Origin: an uncultured Jannaschia sp.
GTDB taxonomy: Bacteria; Pseudomonadota; Alphaproteobacteria; Rhodobacterales; Rhodobacteraceae
Assembly (NCBI RefSeq): GCF_947503795.1
Contig: NZ_CANNEZ010000002.1
Coordinates: forward strand, 1-64,000
DNA: 64,000 nucleotides
Reading direction: 5' to 3'
Shown here: piece by piece, positions 42,980-51,234 of the stretch
How the letters are laid out: each line of letters begins with the position of its first letter
How positions within the stretch are numbered: position 1 is the first letter of the stretch
The notes under the pieces: model-generated
Told to the model about the DNA's origin: nothing
Databases searched by the model: none
The model's input: only the letters and a program-made list of their open reading frames with translations
Translations under genes and position numbers: made by a program

Positions 42980-45900
42980 TCAGCGCGCCTCTCGCGACAG
43001 GATCAACGCCAGCCCCGCCAGACGTGCGCGGTCGAGCTCGGCGCGCAAGTCGGCTTCGGCCTCGGCGGACGCCTCGGGCCCGAAGCGAAGCGCTGCCACG
43101 CGGATCGCGAGGTCCACAAGGCCAAGCGGCTCCTGCGAAGCGAAGGCATGGAGTGCCGCGACGTGGCGCCGCGCGGCCTCGGCGTCGTCTTCGCGCGCGG
43201 CCACCTCCAGCGCGAAGCAGTGAAACTCGATCGCGACCGGCCCCATAGCCCCAGTCCGCACCCGCGCGCCGGCCGCGTCCAGAAGGTCGTGCCGGGTCGC
43301 CGCATCCGGCGCGGCCAAGGCTCCGAGCGCGAGGATCGTCGGCCCGTTATAGGGGCTCTGCCGGGCGGCGGAGAACAGCGGCTCCAGTGTCAGGAACGCG
43401 CGGTCCGGATCCCCCTCGCGGAGCGCCAGCCAGCCATTCATCATCGCCACATCCGCCACGACGCGCGACTCGGGGTCCGCTTCGGTCAGGGCGGCGACCC
43501 GCGCGATATCCTCACGCGCCGCGTCGAGGTCCGACGCCATCAGCCGGATCTCGGCCCGCACGTCGCGCGCCATCATCTCGGTCCGCGCCGCGCCGGATTC
43601 GACCGCGCTCTCGACCGCGAGATCGGCCAGAAGATGCGCCTTCGGACCGGGCTCCGCGAAATGCAGGGTGTAGCCGCGCATGAACGCATATTCCTGATGC
43701 GTCAGCCCCATGCCGCCATCCCGCGCCAGATCGACCGCCCGCTCGAAATGCCCGAAGGCGGTGCGTAATCGTCCCGACAGGACATGCGCGTCGCCCAAGC
43801 CCCCATGGGCCCGTGCGATGCCGCGCGGATTTCCCGACATCTCGGCGGCAGCCAGCCCGGCCACATGCTCGGCCAGACAGGCTTCGGCATCGCCCGCGAC
43901 GAAGGCCCGATTGCCGCGCTGCTCGTGGATCTCGGCGCGCCCGATCCCGGCCAGGCCGATCCGGGCGGCGATCGCCTCGGCATCGTCGAGTGCGCGGTCC
44001 GCCGCGTCCCCCTCGCCCAGCCGGTGCAGGATCAGGGCGCGGCGGACGAGCATGGCGACGCGGGTCGTGTCCACGATGGCCGCCGCATGGGCGGCGCGGT
44101 AATCCTCGAGCGCGCCGTGCAGGTCGCCGCGCATTCGCCGGATGCCCGCGCGGCAGGAATGGAGCTCGGCCACCGCCTCGGGGTCGCCGCCCCGCTCCAG
44201 TCCCGCCTCGATATAAGTGCCCGCGACACCCATGCGCATCTGGCCGATCATCTCGTTGGCGGCGGCAGTCGCGGCGCGGCAGGCCTCGGCGTCGTCGCCC
44301 GCGAGAAGCGCATGATGCGCCCAGCGAACGGCGTCCCCGCCCCGATGATGCGCCGCGGCGCGCCCATGCCAGTCAAGCCGGGTTTCGGGCGGGATCGAGT
44401 GATAGATCGCCTGCCGCACGAGATCGTGCCCGAAGGCCAGCCCCGCATCCGCCGCATGCAGCAGGTCGCCCACGGGGCGCGGCGCGGGCATGTCGGGGAA
44501 CACGGCCCGCGCCTCCGCCGGATCGAAGACCGGCCCGAGGATCGACGCGAAGCGCAGCGCCGCCCGGTCGGCGGGCGGCAGGCCCTCGATCTGCTCCATC
44601 ACGAGGCCCGTGACGCTGTTGGGCAACGCGCCGGACCGCCAGCCCGCTTCCAGAAGCCGCAGCAGGAACAACGGGTGCCCGGCCGCGCGGTCCAGCACCG
44701 CCGGATCCCGCGCCTGCGCCGGGGCCGCGAGTTCGGCGAGTCGCGCGGCCTCGGGCGGGGCGAGCGGACCCAGCGCGAGGCGGACCAGGCCGATCCGCGC
44801 CCGTGCGGCCAGCCGCCGCCCGAGATCCGCGCCGTGCGGCCGCTCGGTCAGCACGAGCGCGACATTCGCCGCACCCAGCCGGTCGGCCAGGTCCAGCAGG
44901 AAATCCCCGATGCCCGGCGGTGCCCAATGCGCATCCTCAATGGCCACGAGAAGCGGGGCCGTTCCCCCCGCGTGGATCATCGCGCGCGCCACGAGATCGA
45001 CCATCCGCCCATGCCGCGCGGTGCCGCCCAGCGCCGTCAGCCGCAGATCCGCGTCCGGGCGAAGCGCCTCGCCACGCAGCCACGACAGGAGCGCCCGTGT
45101 GGTGTCGTCGGCGATCTCGGCCTCCGGCAAGGGCGGCAGGCGGGACGCGAGGTCCTGCGCGATATGCTGTCCCGACCGGGCGAGCGGCTCGAACCCGACC
45201 TCGATCACCCGCGCGCCGCGATCGGCCTCGCGCTGCGCGATCTCCTGGAGGAGACGGCTCTTTCCGATCCCGGCCTCGCCGCAGATGTGGATCGCGAGGC
45301 CGGTGGACCCGGTCCGTGCCGCGCCCAGCGCGGACTCCACCTGCGCGACCTCGAGCGACCGGCCGACGAGCGGCAGACCGGGCCGCGCCTGCGATCCCCC
45401 AAGTCGGAGCGGCACCGGCGTGCCGTCCTTCGCGACAAGCCCCAGCCGCGGCGCGAGATCGGGGTCGACATGCACCTCGCCCGGCTCGGCGCGCGCGGCG
45501 ACCCGGCGGGCCCGCGCAAGGTCGCGGGCCGTCCCGTCCGCCGCCTCGACCAGCCCGAATGACAGCGTGTCGCTTGCGTCCTTCGCCATCTCGCGCGCAG
45601 CACTGGCAACCGCGCGCAGAGGCGCATCGCTCCAGATCGCCGCGCCCTCGCCCGCGCCGCAATCGAGCATCCGCCCGCCCGCGTCGGTCACGGCGGCGGC
45701 AAAGCGGTCCCAGTCGGCGCCCTCGGCCGCCTCGAGGGCCGATAGAAGGAGCGAGGGCTCGACGGGGGCCGCGACTGCGGGGGGCGACGGTGCGGCGCCA
45801 TCTGCCGCCGTCTCGCGGGCGCCGTGAAGCCGCGCCATGAGCGCCGAGGTTTCCGCCTCCGGCTCGGCCCCGAGGTCGCGGCGGAGCGCGTCGCGCAGCG

Positions 45901-46507
45901 TGTTGAACCGGGCGCGGGCAGCACCCCGCCCGCCCCGCGCGGCCTCGGCGATCATGAGGCGGCGATGCGCGGCCTCGTCCAGCGGATCGAGCGCCAGAAG
46001 ACGGTGCGCCGCCTGCACCCCCTCCGGCCCGTCGCCCGCCCGCGCGATCTCGCGGCGGAGCGCATCTTCCGCCAGACCCGAAAGGCGCGCACGCTCGGCC
46101 TCGACCGCCGCGGCCAGATCCGCGCCGTCGGGCAGCGTGCCGTCGAGGAACGGCCCCGCATAGAGCCGCCCCGCCTCGGCATCGTCGCCCCGCGCCAACG
46201 CCTCTGAGAATGCCCCGAGATCCGAGCCGCAATCCGGCCCCAGCCGCAGCGCATCTCCGTCGGCGACGATGATCCCCTCGCCCGCGGCACGGCGCAGCTG
46301 CGCCACCGCCTGCCGCAAGCTCGACCGCGCCGAGGCGTCGTCGGCATGCTCCCAAAGCAGCGCCGCGAGCCGCGCGCGTGGCAGTCGGTGCCGCCGGGCG
46401 GCCACCAGAAGCCCGAGCATGATCTGGGCCTTCCGCGCGGTCAGCGTCACCGGCGCGCCGCCCGACGTCAGCGCGAATCCCCCGAGGCACTCGATCCAGA
46501 CGGACAT
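42980..46507 (-). CDS. SARP/AfsR-like ATPase regulator (wHTH-BTAD-NTPase-TPR)
   Basis: An 1175-residue cytoplasmic regulator. An OmpR-type winged helix (about 1-90) is followed by a bacterial transcriptional activation domain (about 95-240), a variable linker region and an NTPase with Walker A GEAGIGKS near residue 410. Hydrophobic and helical modules follow, then a long TPR-like tract (about 780-1170; repeated A-x-x-x-x-A-x-x-x-G helices). This is the layout of AfsR/SARP and MalT-like STAND proteins, common in actinomycetes and less so here. ATG 46507 has AGGGG about ten bases upstream; GTG 46516 is an alternative. It is divergent from the 46605-51169 cluster, which it probably regulates. 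The activating signal is unknown. Confidence 0.8.
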   Translation of the reverse strand: MSVWIECLGGFALTSGGAPVTLTARKAQIMLGLLVAARRHRLPRARLAALLWEHADDASARSSLRQAVAQLRRAAGEGIIVADGDALRLGPDCGSDLGAFSEALARGDDAEAGRLYAGPFLDGTLPDGADLAAAVEAERARLSGLAEDALRREIARAGDGPEGVQAAHRLLALDPLDEAAHRRLMIAEAARGGRGAARARFNTLRDALRRDLGAEPEAETSALMARLHGARETAADGAAPSPPAVAAPVEPSLLLSALEAAEGADWDRFAAAVTDAGGRMLDCGAGEGAAIWSDAPLRAVASAAREMAKDASDTLSFGLVEAADGTARDLARARRVAARAEPGEVHVDPDLAPRLGLVAKDGTPVPLRLGGSQARPGLPLVGRSLEVAQVESALGAARTGSTGLAIHICGEAGIGKSRLLQEIAQREADRGARVIEVGFEPLARSGQHIAQDLASRLPPLPEAEIADDTTRALLSWLRGEALRPDADLRLTALGGTARHGRMVDLVARAMIHAGGTAPLLVAIEDAHWAPPGIGDFLLDLADRLGAANVALVLTERPHGADLGRRLAARARIGLVRLALGPLAPPEAARLAELAAPAQARDPAVLDRAAGHPLFLLRLLEAGWRSGALPNSVTGLVMEQIEGLPPADRAALRFASILGPVFDPAEARAVFPDMPAPRPVGDLLHAADAGLAFGHDLVRQAIYHSIPPETRLDWHGRAAAHHRGGDAVRWAHHALLAGDDAEACRAATAAANEMIGQMRMGVAGTYIEAGLERGGDPEAVAELHSCRAGIRRMRGDLHGALEDYRAAHAAAIVDTTRVAMLVRRALILHRLGEGDAADRALDDAEAIAARIGLAGIGRAEIHEQRGNRAFVAGDAEACLAEHVAGLAAAEMSGNPRGIARAHGGLGDAHVLSGRLRTAFGHFERAVDLARDGGMGLTHQEYAFMRGYTLHFAEPGPKAHLLADLAVESAVESGAARTEMMARDVRAEIRLMASDLDAAREDIARVAALTEADPESRVVADVAMMNGWLALREGDPDRAFLTLEPLFSAARQSPYNGPTILALGALAAPDAATRHDLLDAAGARVRTGAMGPVAIEFHCFALEVAAREDDAEAARRHVAALHAFASQEPLGLVDLAIRVAALRFGPEASAEAEADLRAELDRARLAGLALILSREAR

Positions 46508-46510
46508 CGC

Positions 46511-46528
46511 TTTCACGCCCCTTTCACG
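46511..46528. promoter_or_regulatory. 11-bp-period direct repeat, candidate SARP-type operator
   Basis: TTTCACG occurs at 46511-46517 and again at 46522-46528, separated by CCCC, giving an exact 11-bp period; a third partial copy (TTCAC) is at 46546-46550. Heptamers at one helical turn are the known binding pattern of SARP-family winged helices. The repeat sits just upstream of the SARP-like gene and about 75-95 bases before the divergent cluster. Confidence 0.5.
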
Positions 46529-46604
46529 CGGGCCCGCCGCCCGCGTTCACACCCGTCCCCGTAGGACGTCGGACAGGATCATTCCCGAATGAAGGACCAC
46601 CGAG

Positions 46605-46721
46605 ATGCCCCTCCAGATCGCCCGTTTTCTGCTTCTGGCCCCGACCCCCGACCCAGCCGGTTCCACGTCCATCGGCCCCCGGCTCCGGACCGGCCGCCGC
46701 GCCCGTTCGCAGGCATGGTGA
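46605..46721 (+). CDS. Possible 38-residue leader or small protein
   Basis: A short frame beginning MPLQIARFLLLAPT, with AAGGA (46592-46596) eight bases before its ATG. That spacing is better than for any start of the following methyltransferase. It ends TGA at 46719-46721, five bases before the methyltransferase ATG at 46727, an arrangement suited to translational coupling. The N terminus is hydrophobic and the C terminus is Arg-rich. No family is recognised. It may be a genuine small protein or a leader peptide. Confidence 0.4.
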   Translation: MPLQIARFLLLAPTPDPAGSTSIGPRLRTGRRARSQAW

Positions 46722-46726
46722 CCGAG

Positions 46727-47677
46727 ATGACCACGACCCGCAACGACCTGCCCCAGACCCGTGGCGAGACCCTGCTTACCGATTCCGGGCTCGAGACGAC
46801 GCTCATCTTCCACGATGGCTTCGACCTGCCGCAATTCGCGGCCTACACGCTCCTCGAGACGACCGAGGGGCGCCGCGCGCTCCGCGCCTACTTCCGCCGC
46901 CACCTGGCGATCGCGGCCGACCACGGGGTGGGGTTCCTCCTCGAAGCGCCGACATGGCGGGCCAGCCGCGACTGGGGCGAACGCCTCGGTCATGCCCCGG
47001 ATCGCGTCGCGCGGTTCAACCGGGACGCCATCGCCCTGCTGGCGGATCTTCGCACCGAGACGCCGGCTGTTCGGCCCGTCGTGATCTCGGGCAATATCGG
47101 CCCACGCGGCGACGGGTACGCCCCCGACACCACGATGACGGAGGACGAGTCGCAGGCCTACCACGCCGAGCAGATCGGCTGGCTTGCGCAGACCGATGCC
47201 GACATGGTGACCGCCGTGACGCTGGGGACCGTGGCCGAAGGGGTCGGCGTGATCCGCGCGGCCCATGCCACCGGGATGCCCGTCGTCGTCTCCTACACGA
47301 CCGAGACCGACGGTCGGCTTCCCGATGGCACGCCGCTGGGCCGCGCCATCGAGGAGACGGATGCCCGAACGGACGGGGCGGCGGCCTATTTCATGGTCAA
47401 CTGCGCCCATCCCGACCATTTCCGCCCCGCGCTGGAGGCGGGCCAGGGCTGGCTCGCCCGGATCGGCGGCGTGCGGGCGAACGCCTCGCGGATGAGCCAT
47501 GCCGAACTCGACGAAGCGGCGGAGCTCGATGACGGCAACCCCGCCGAACTCGGTCGCGACTACGCGCGGCTGCGGCGGCTTCTCCCGAACCTCACCGTAC
47601 TCGGCGGCTGCTGCGGCACCGACCACCGCCATGTCGAGGCGATGGCCGATTGCTGCCTGCACCGCGCCTCGGACTGA
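46727..47677 (+). CDS. Homocysteine S-methyltransferase family protein
   Basis: A 316-residue TIM-barrel zinc enzyme. The three zinc cysteines are present: Cys226 in MVNC and Cys295-Cys296 in GGCCGT; the N-terminal TDSGLETTL and SGNIGPRGDGY runs are typical. Family members move methyl groups from S-adenosylmethionine, S-methylmethionine or other thio/ammonium donors to homocysteine. ATG 46727 is chosen because family homology begins right after it; ATG 46715 is an alternative. It is the first large gene of the cluster divergent from the SARP-like regulator. The methyl donor cannot be told from sequence, and no corrinoid domain is present. Confidence 0.82.
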   Translation: MTTTRNDLPQTRGETLLTDSGLETTLIFHDGFDLPQFAAYTLLETTEGRRALRAYFRRHLAIAADHGVGFLLEAPTWRASRDWGERLGHAPDRVARFNRDAIALLADLRTETPAVRPVVISGNIGPRGDGYAPDTTMTEDESQAYHAEQIGWLAQTDADMVTAVTLGTVAEGVGVIRAAHATGMPVVVSYTTETDGRLPDGTPLGRAIEETDARTDGAAAYFMVNCAHPDHFRPALEAGQGWLARIGGVRANASRMSHAELDEAAELDDGNPAELGRDYARLRRLLPNLTVLGGCCGTDHRHVEAMADCCLHRASD

Positions 47678-47701
47678 CCCCACGTCGAAGGAGACCGGAT
47701 C

Positions 47702-49165
47702 ATGCCGTCCCGCCCCACCCTCGCCGCGACAGCGCTCGCCCTCGCCCTCGCGGCGGGGACGGGGCTGGCATCCGGCCTGCCGCGCCCCCTCGTGGATGCC
47801 GATTACCTCCATGACGGTGCGCCTGACCGGGTGCTGGTCGAGCTGGGGCGGCATCTCTTCTTCGACCCCATCCTCTCAGGCAACCGCAACATCGCCTGCG
47901 GCACCTGTCACGATCCGTCGCGCGGAACCGGGGACGGCATGGCGCTTGGCTTCGGCGAAGGGGGGACGGGCATCGGACCGGCGCGCAACTCCGGCACCGG
48001 TGTCACTGGACGCGTGCCGCGCAATGCCCAGCCGCTCTACAATATCGGGGCGCGCGAATACCGCGCGATGTTCCATGATGGCCGGCTGGAGCCCAATCCG
48101 GACGCGACCTTCCCCTCAGGCTTCTGGAGCCCCGCGCGCGAGGACCTTCCCGTCGGTCTCGACAGCCTTCTCGCAGCGCAAGCCATGTTTCCCGTCCTCT
48201 CGCCGATCGAGATGGCGGGCGTCACGGGCACCAACCCGGTCACGACCGCCGTGTCCGAGGACCGTGCCGCCGACGCCTGGGCGCATCTCGCCGATCGTCT
48301 GCGCGGGATCCCGGACTATGCCGCCGCCTTCATGGCCGCCTTCGACGATGTCGACGCGCCAGGCGACATCCGCTTCGTCCACGCAGCCAATGCGCTTGCC
48401 GCGTTTCAGACGGTCGCCTTCCGTTCGGATCACAGCCCCTTCGACGGCGCGCTGCGGGCGGGCGATCTCGCGCGGCTCGGGCCCGATGCGGCACGGGGCG
48501 GGCGGCTCTTCTACGGCAAAGCCGGGTGCGCCGACTGCCACGCGGGCCCGCTTCTGACCGACCACGGGTTCCACGCGATCGCCGTGCCGCAGATCGGACC
48601 GGGCAAGGGCCATGGCGCGGATACGACCTATTTCGCCGCGTCAGGCTTTTCCGAGCGCCTCGAGGACGAGGGCCGGTTCCGTGTCACCTTCGATCCCGAG
48701 GACCTGTTCCGGTTCCGCACGCCCTCGCTGCGCAACGTGGCCCTGACCGGGCCGTGGGGCCATTCGGGCGCCTTCGACGACCTGGGTGCGATGGTGCGCC
48801 ACCATCTCGACGCCGTGGCCTCGCTCGACGGCTACGAGACGCCGCAGCTGCCGCCGGTCGAGCGCATCGTCACCCGGCGGGGCGACGGCTCGACATTGCT
48901 CTTCCGTCCGCTCGCACCGGCCCGGCATGCGGCATTTTCGGCGCGCGACGACCATGTCCAGGCGTCGCCGCATCTGCGCGGCCGCATCGCCGAGGCCGCC
49001 GAGATCGTGCCCGTCGACCTGACCGAGACCGAGCTCGGCGACCTCCTCGCGTTTCTCGACACGCTGACCGATCCGACCGCGCGCGACCGGTCCGCGCTGA
49101 TCCCGCGCCGCCTGCCCTCGGGGCTGGCCCCGCAACCCGCGCCGCCGCGCCTCCGGGCGCGGTGA
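47702..49165 (+). CDS. Diheme cytochrome c peroxidase / MauG-like protein
   Basis: A 487-residue exported protein: signal peptide (1-24), then two heme c sites, C66GTCH and C276ADCH, in a CCP/MauG fold (FFDPILSGNRNIACGTCH, LFRFRTPSLRNVALTGPWGHSGAF). Members either reduce hydrogen peroxide or, like MauG and MbnH, oxidise residues in a protein substrate. The length exceeds a classic CCP (about 350) and is nearer to MauG-like branches with extra loops. It starts 25 bases after the methyltransferase gene with AAGGAG upstream, and is followed by a secreted protein of unknown function that may be its partner or substrate. Confidence 0.82.
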   Translation: MPSRPTLAATALALALAAGTGLASGLPRPLVDADYLHDGAPDRVLVELGRHLFFDPILSGNRNIACGTCHDPSRGTGDGMALGFGEGGTGIGPARNSGTGVTGRVPRNAQPLYNIGAREYRAMFHDGRLEPNPDATFPSGFWSPAREDLPVGLDSLLAAQAMFPVLSPIEMAGVTGTNPVTTAVSEDRAADAWAHLADRLRGIPDYAAAFMAAFDDVDAPGDIRFVHAANALAAFQTVAFRSDHSPFDGALRAGDLARLGPDAARGGRLFYGKAGCADCHAGPLLTDHGFHAIAVPQIGPGKGHGADTTYFAASGFSERLEDEGRFRVTFDPEDLFRFRTPSLRNVALTGPWGHSGAFDDLGAMVRHHLDAVASLDGYETPQLPPVERIVTRRGDGSTLLFRPLAPARHAAFSARDDHVQASPHLRGRIAEAAEIVPVDLTETELGDLLAFLDTLTDPTARDRSALIPRRLPSGLAPQPAPPRLRAR

Positions 49166-49219
49166 CCCGATCGCGGACCGATCCGGCCCGCATTCCCAAC
49201 GCAACGAAGGAAACCGATC

Positions 49220-50041
49220 ATGACACGACTGAACCTCACCGTCGCCGCGCTGGCGCTCCTGGTCCCATGCGCCGCCCCGGCCGACCCCGTCGCCACGCTG
49301 CATCTCGCCTCCAGCCTCGCGCCCTATGACGAATCCGATCACCTGAACTTCGATTCCGGCCACGATGTCGGCCCGATCGAGAGGCTGCATCCCGCCGCCG
49401 CCGAGACCGATCCGAAGGAAGACATGGCGCTGACCTTCATCTTTCATATCGACGAGGGCCTGACCGAACAGGACGTCTTCTTCGAGCGGGTGCCCGGTTC
49501 GGGCGAGGTGTTCCGGCCGACCCGTGCGACCCGCGAGATGGACGCGCCGCTCTATGCGCCCGCGACGGCGGTGCCGCATACCCCGCTCCAGACCGAGAAC
49601 ACCGGGCCGTGGCCGCGCGGCAAGGCGCTGGGGATCACGCTGGGCGAGTGGTTCGCCGCCTCGGGCCAGGGGCGTTATTCCTGCACGGACGGCACCGGCC
49701 ATGTCGATATCCGATTCGAGAATCTCGTGCCGGACGGGCTCTACACGCTCTGGCACGACTTCGCGATCTGGCCGCCGACCGATCCGTTCATCGGCTTCTA
49801 CGACACGCCCTTCGGCGCGCGCGACGGGTCCGAGAATGCGTTCACCGCGGATGCCTCGGGTGCGGCCCACGTGGTCCGGACGATCACGCCCTGCCTCCAG
49901 CTTTCGGGCGAGCAGCTCATCTCGGAGCTGGCCATCGCGTGGCATTCGGACGGCCGCACCCACGGGCCGACGCCCGGCGAATTCTCGACCGACACACATG
50001 TCCAGCTCTACGTCCCGTTGCCCCAGCGGGCCGGGCTCTGA
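49220..50041 (+). CDS. Secreted protein of unknown function
   Basis: I do not recognise this 273-residue protein. A signal peptide ends near residue 22 (PCAAPADP). The mature part is beta-rich and acidic, with a two-cysteine pattern (Cys155, Cys225) that suggests one disulfide. A C-terminal domain reads GLYTLWHDFAIWPP, resembling beta-sandwich modules seen in exported proteins. It is Trp-rich (Trp131, 144, 178, 184) and has a His/Asp-rich start (HLNFDSGHDVG) that could bind a metal. AAGGAAACC precedes the ATG. It lies immediately downstream of the diheme gene, the position of MauG/MbnH-type substrates, so a modification partner is a possible but untested role. Confidence 0.7.
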   Translation: MTRLNLTVAALALLVPCAAPADPVATLHLASSLAPYDESDHLNFDSGHDVGPIERLHPAAAETDPKEDMALTFIFHIDEGLTEQDVFFERVPGSGEVFRPTRATREMDAPLYAPATAVPHTPLQTENTGPWPRGKALGITLGEWFAASGQGRYSCTDGTGHVDIRFENLVPDGLYTLWHDFAIWPPTDPFIGFYDTPFGARDGSENAFTADASGAAHVVRTITPCLQLSGEQLISELAIAWHSDGRTHGPTPGEFSTDTHVQLYVPLPQRAGL

Positions 50042-50047
50042 CCCTCA

Positions 50048-50074
50048 CCGGGCGGTGCGCCCCGCGCCGCCCGG
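50048..50074 (+). terminator. Stem-loop after the secreted-protein gene
   Basis: CCGGGCGG (50048-50055) pairs with CCGCCCGG (50067-50074) around an 11-base GC-rich loop. No T-run follows, and the next gene starts 32 bases later on the same strand, so it is more likely an attenuating or stabilising hairpin than a full stop. Confidence 0.45.
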
Positions 50075-50105
50075 CCCTCCCCCTCGATTACAGGAGACCG
50101 ACCCG

Positions 50106-50741
50106 ATGGGCTCGCCCTTCATCCAACACATCATCCAAGTCCGCCCCGCCGCGCGCGCGGATGCACCGCTTCTGGCGCGTCTCGCCGATCTCGCGGGCGA
50201 GGGCCTGCCGCGCCATCTCTGGGCGCGTGACGCCGCGCCCGGCCAGGACCCGTTGGAGGTCGGCACGGCGCGCGCCCGCCGCGACAGCGGCGCGTTCTCG
50301 TGGCCGAACGCCCGGATCGCAACCTGGCACGGGGCGGCCGTCGGCGGCATCGTCGACTACGATCTCGACGACGTCGAAGCAGGCCGCGACGTTCCTGCCC
50401 TTCTCGCGCCGCTTCTCGAGCTCGAGGCGCTGTCGGGCGGCACACGGTATATCAACATCCTCGCCGTCCTTCCGCAGGCCCGCCGCCGGGGCATCGCAGC
50501 CGCGATCGTCGCGGATGTGGCCGCCCGGACGCGCCGCGACCTGTCGCTGATCGTCGCCTCGGAGAACCGCACCGCGCGGGGCTTCTACGTCGGCTCCGGC
50601 TTCGACGAGGTCACGTCGCTGGCCATGGGACCGGGCGGTCCGAAGGGGCTTTCGGGCAACTGGATCCTGATGCGGCGGCCCGGCCCGGCGACATCCGCCG
50701 AGACCCTGCCTGCAAGCGGGACGGAGGCGGTATGCGCCTGA
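50106..50741 (+). CDS. GNAT-family N-acetyltransferase
   Basis: A 211-residue acetyltransferase. A core of about 150 residues carries the acetyl-CoA pyrophosphate motif QARRRGIA (about 120-127), preceded by the INILAVLP strand, and ends with the ENRTARGFYVGSGF segment typical of GNAT enzymes. The acceptor is unknown. AGGAGACC stands just before the ATG, and the gene overlaps the following SRPBCC gene by ten bases, so both belong to the same cluster. The N terminus (about 1-15) is hydrophilic with no signal, so the enzyme acts in the cytoplasm. Confidence 0.8.
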   Translation: MGSPFIQHIIQVRPAARADAPLLARLADLAGEGLPRHLWARDAAPGQDPLEVGTARARRDSGAFSWPNARIATWHGAAVGGIVDYDLDDVEAGRDVPALLAPLLELEALSGGTRYINILAVLPQARRRGIAAAIVADVAARTRRDLSLIVASENRTARGFYVGSGFDEVTSLAMGPGGPKGLSGNWILMRRPGPATSAETLPASGTEAVCA

Positions 50742-51169
50742 TCCATCGCACCGCGATCGCCCGCCCTCTGCCGATGGTCTGGCAGGTGCTGTCCCGCGTC
50801 GAGGACTGGCCCGACTGGACCCCGACCATGCGGCATGTGCACGGCCTCGACGGCGCCGCGCTGGCCACCGGGCGCCGGTTCCGCATCCGCCAGCCGCTTC
50901 AGCGTGAACGGATCTGGCGCGTCACCCATCTCGAACCCGGGCGGGCCTTCACCTGGTCCACGGATGGCCCCTTCGGCTTCGATGCCCTGCACCGGCTGGA
51001 GCCGTCGGCGACGGGCTGCGTGTCGCATGTCGAGCTGCAGGCCCCAGACCATCCCCTGCTCGGGCCGATCCTGCGGCGGATGCTTCCCGCCGCCCTCGCC
51101 GCCGAGGCGCGCGGTCTGGGCCGGATCTGCCAGACCTGCCCGGCCACCGTCCCGCCTTCGCCAGCCTGA
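50732..51169 (+). CDS. SRPBCC (START-like) domain protein
   Basis: A 145-residue protein with the polyketide cyclase/dehydrase-like SRPBCC fold. A first strand with basic residues is followed by WQVLSRVEDWPDWTP (helix and loop), and the C terminus is a long amphipathic helix. Such proteins bind hydrophobic small molecules or, less often, catalyse cyclisations. It starts inside the GNAT gene and closes the cluster. No catalytic residues can be assigned, and it may simply carry or sequester a ligand. Confidence 0.72.
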   Translation: MRLIHRTAIARPLPMVWQVLSRVEDWPDWTPTMRHVHGLDGAALATGRRFRIRQPLQRERIWRVTHLEPGRAFTWSTDGPFGFDALHRLEPSATGCVSHVELQAPDHPLLGPILRRMLPAALAAEARGLGRICQTCPATVPPSPA

Positions 51170-51179
51170 GCGACGACGA

Positions 51180-51221
51180 TTGCCATCGCGGCCCTGCCGT
51201 CATATTCATGTTAGTGAATAT
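51180..51221 (+). promoter_or_regulatory. Promoter with SqrR/SoxR-like operator before the SoxH-like gene
   Basis: A plausible sigma-70 promoter, TTGCCA (51180-51185), a 17-base gap and TATTCA (51203-51208 by eye), is overlapped by a perfect inverted repeat: ATATTCA (51202-51208), six bases, TGAATAT (51215-51221). It equals ATTC-N8-GAAT, the pattern I recall for SqrR/BigR-type ArsR repressors of sulfide response genes. Related partial sites occur at soxX and soxS. This would make the gene part of the sulfur regulon. Confidence 0.65.
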
Positions 51222-51234
51222 CGGGAGAGATCAG

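Noticed and set aside
44490-45827. Long plus-strand frames opposite the SARP-like gene
   Set aside because: They are Ser/Arg/Pro-rich shadows; the minus strand carries Walker A, BTAD and TPR features in one continuous frame.
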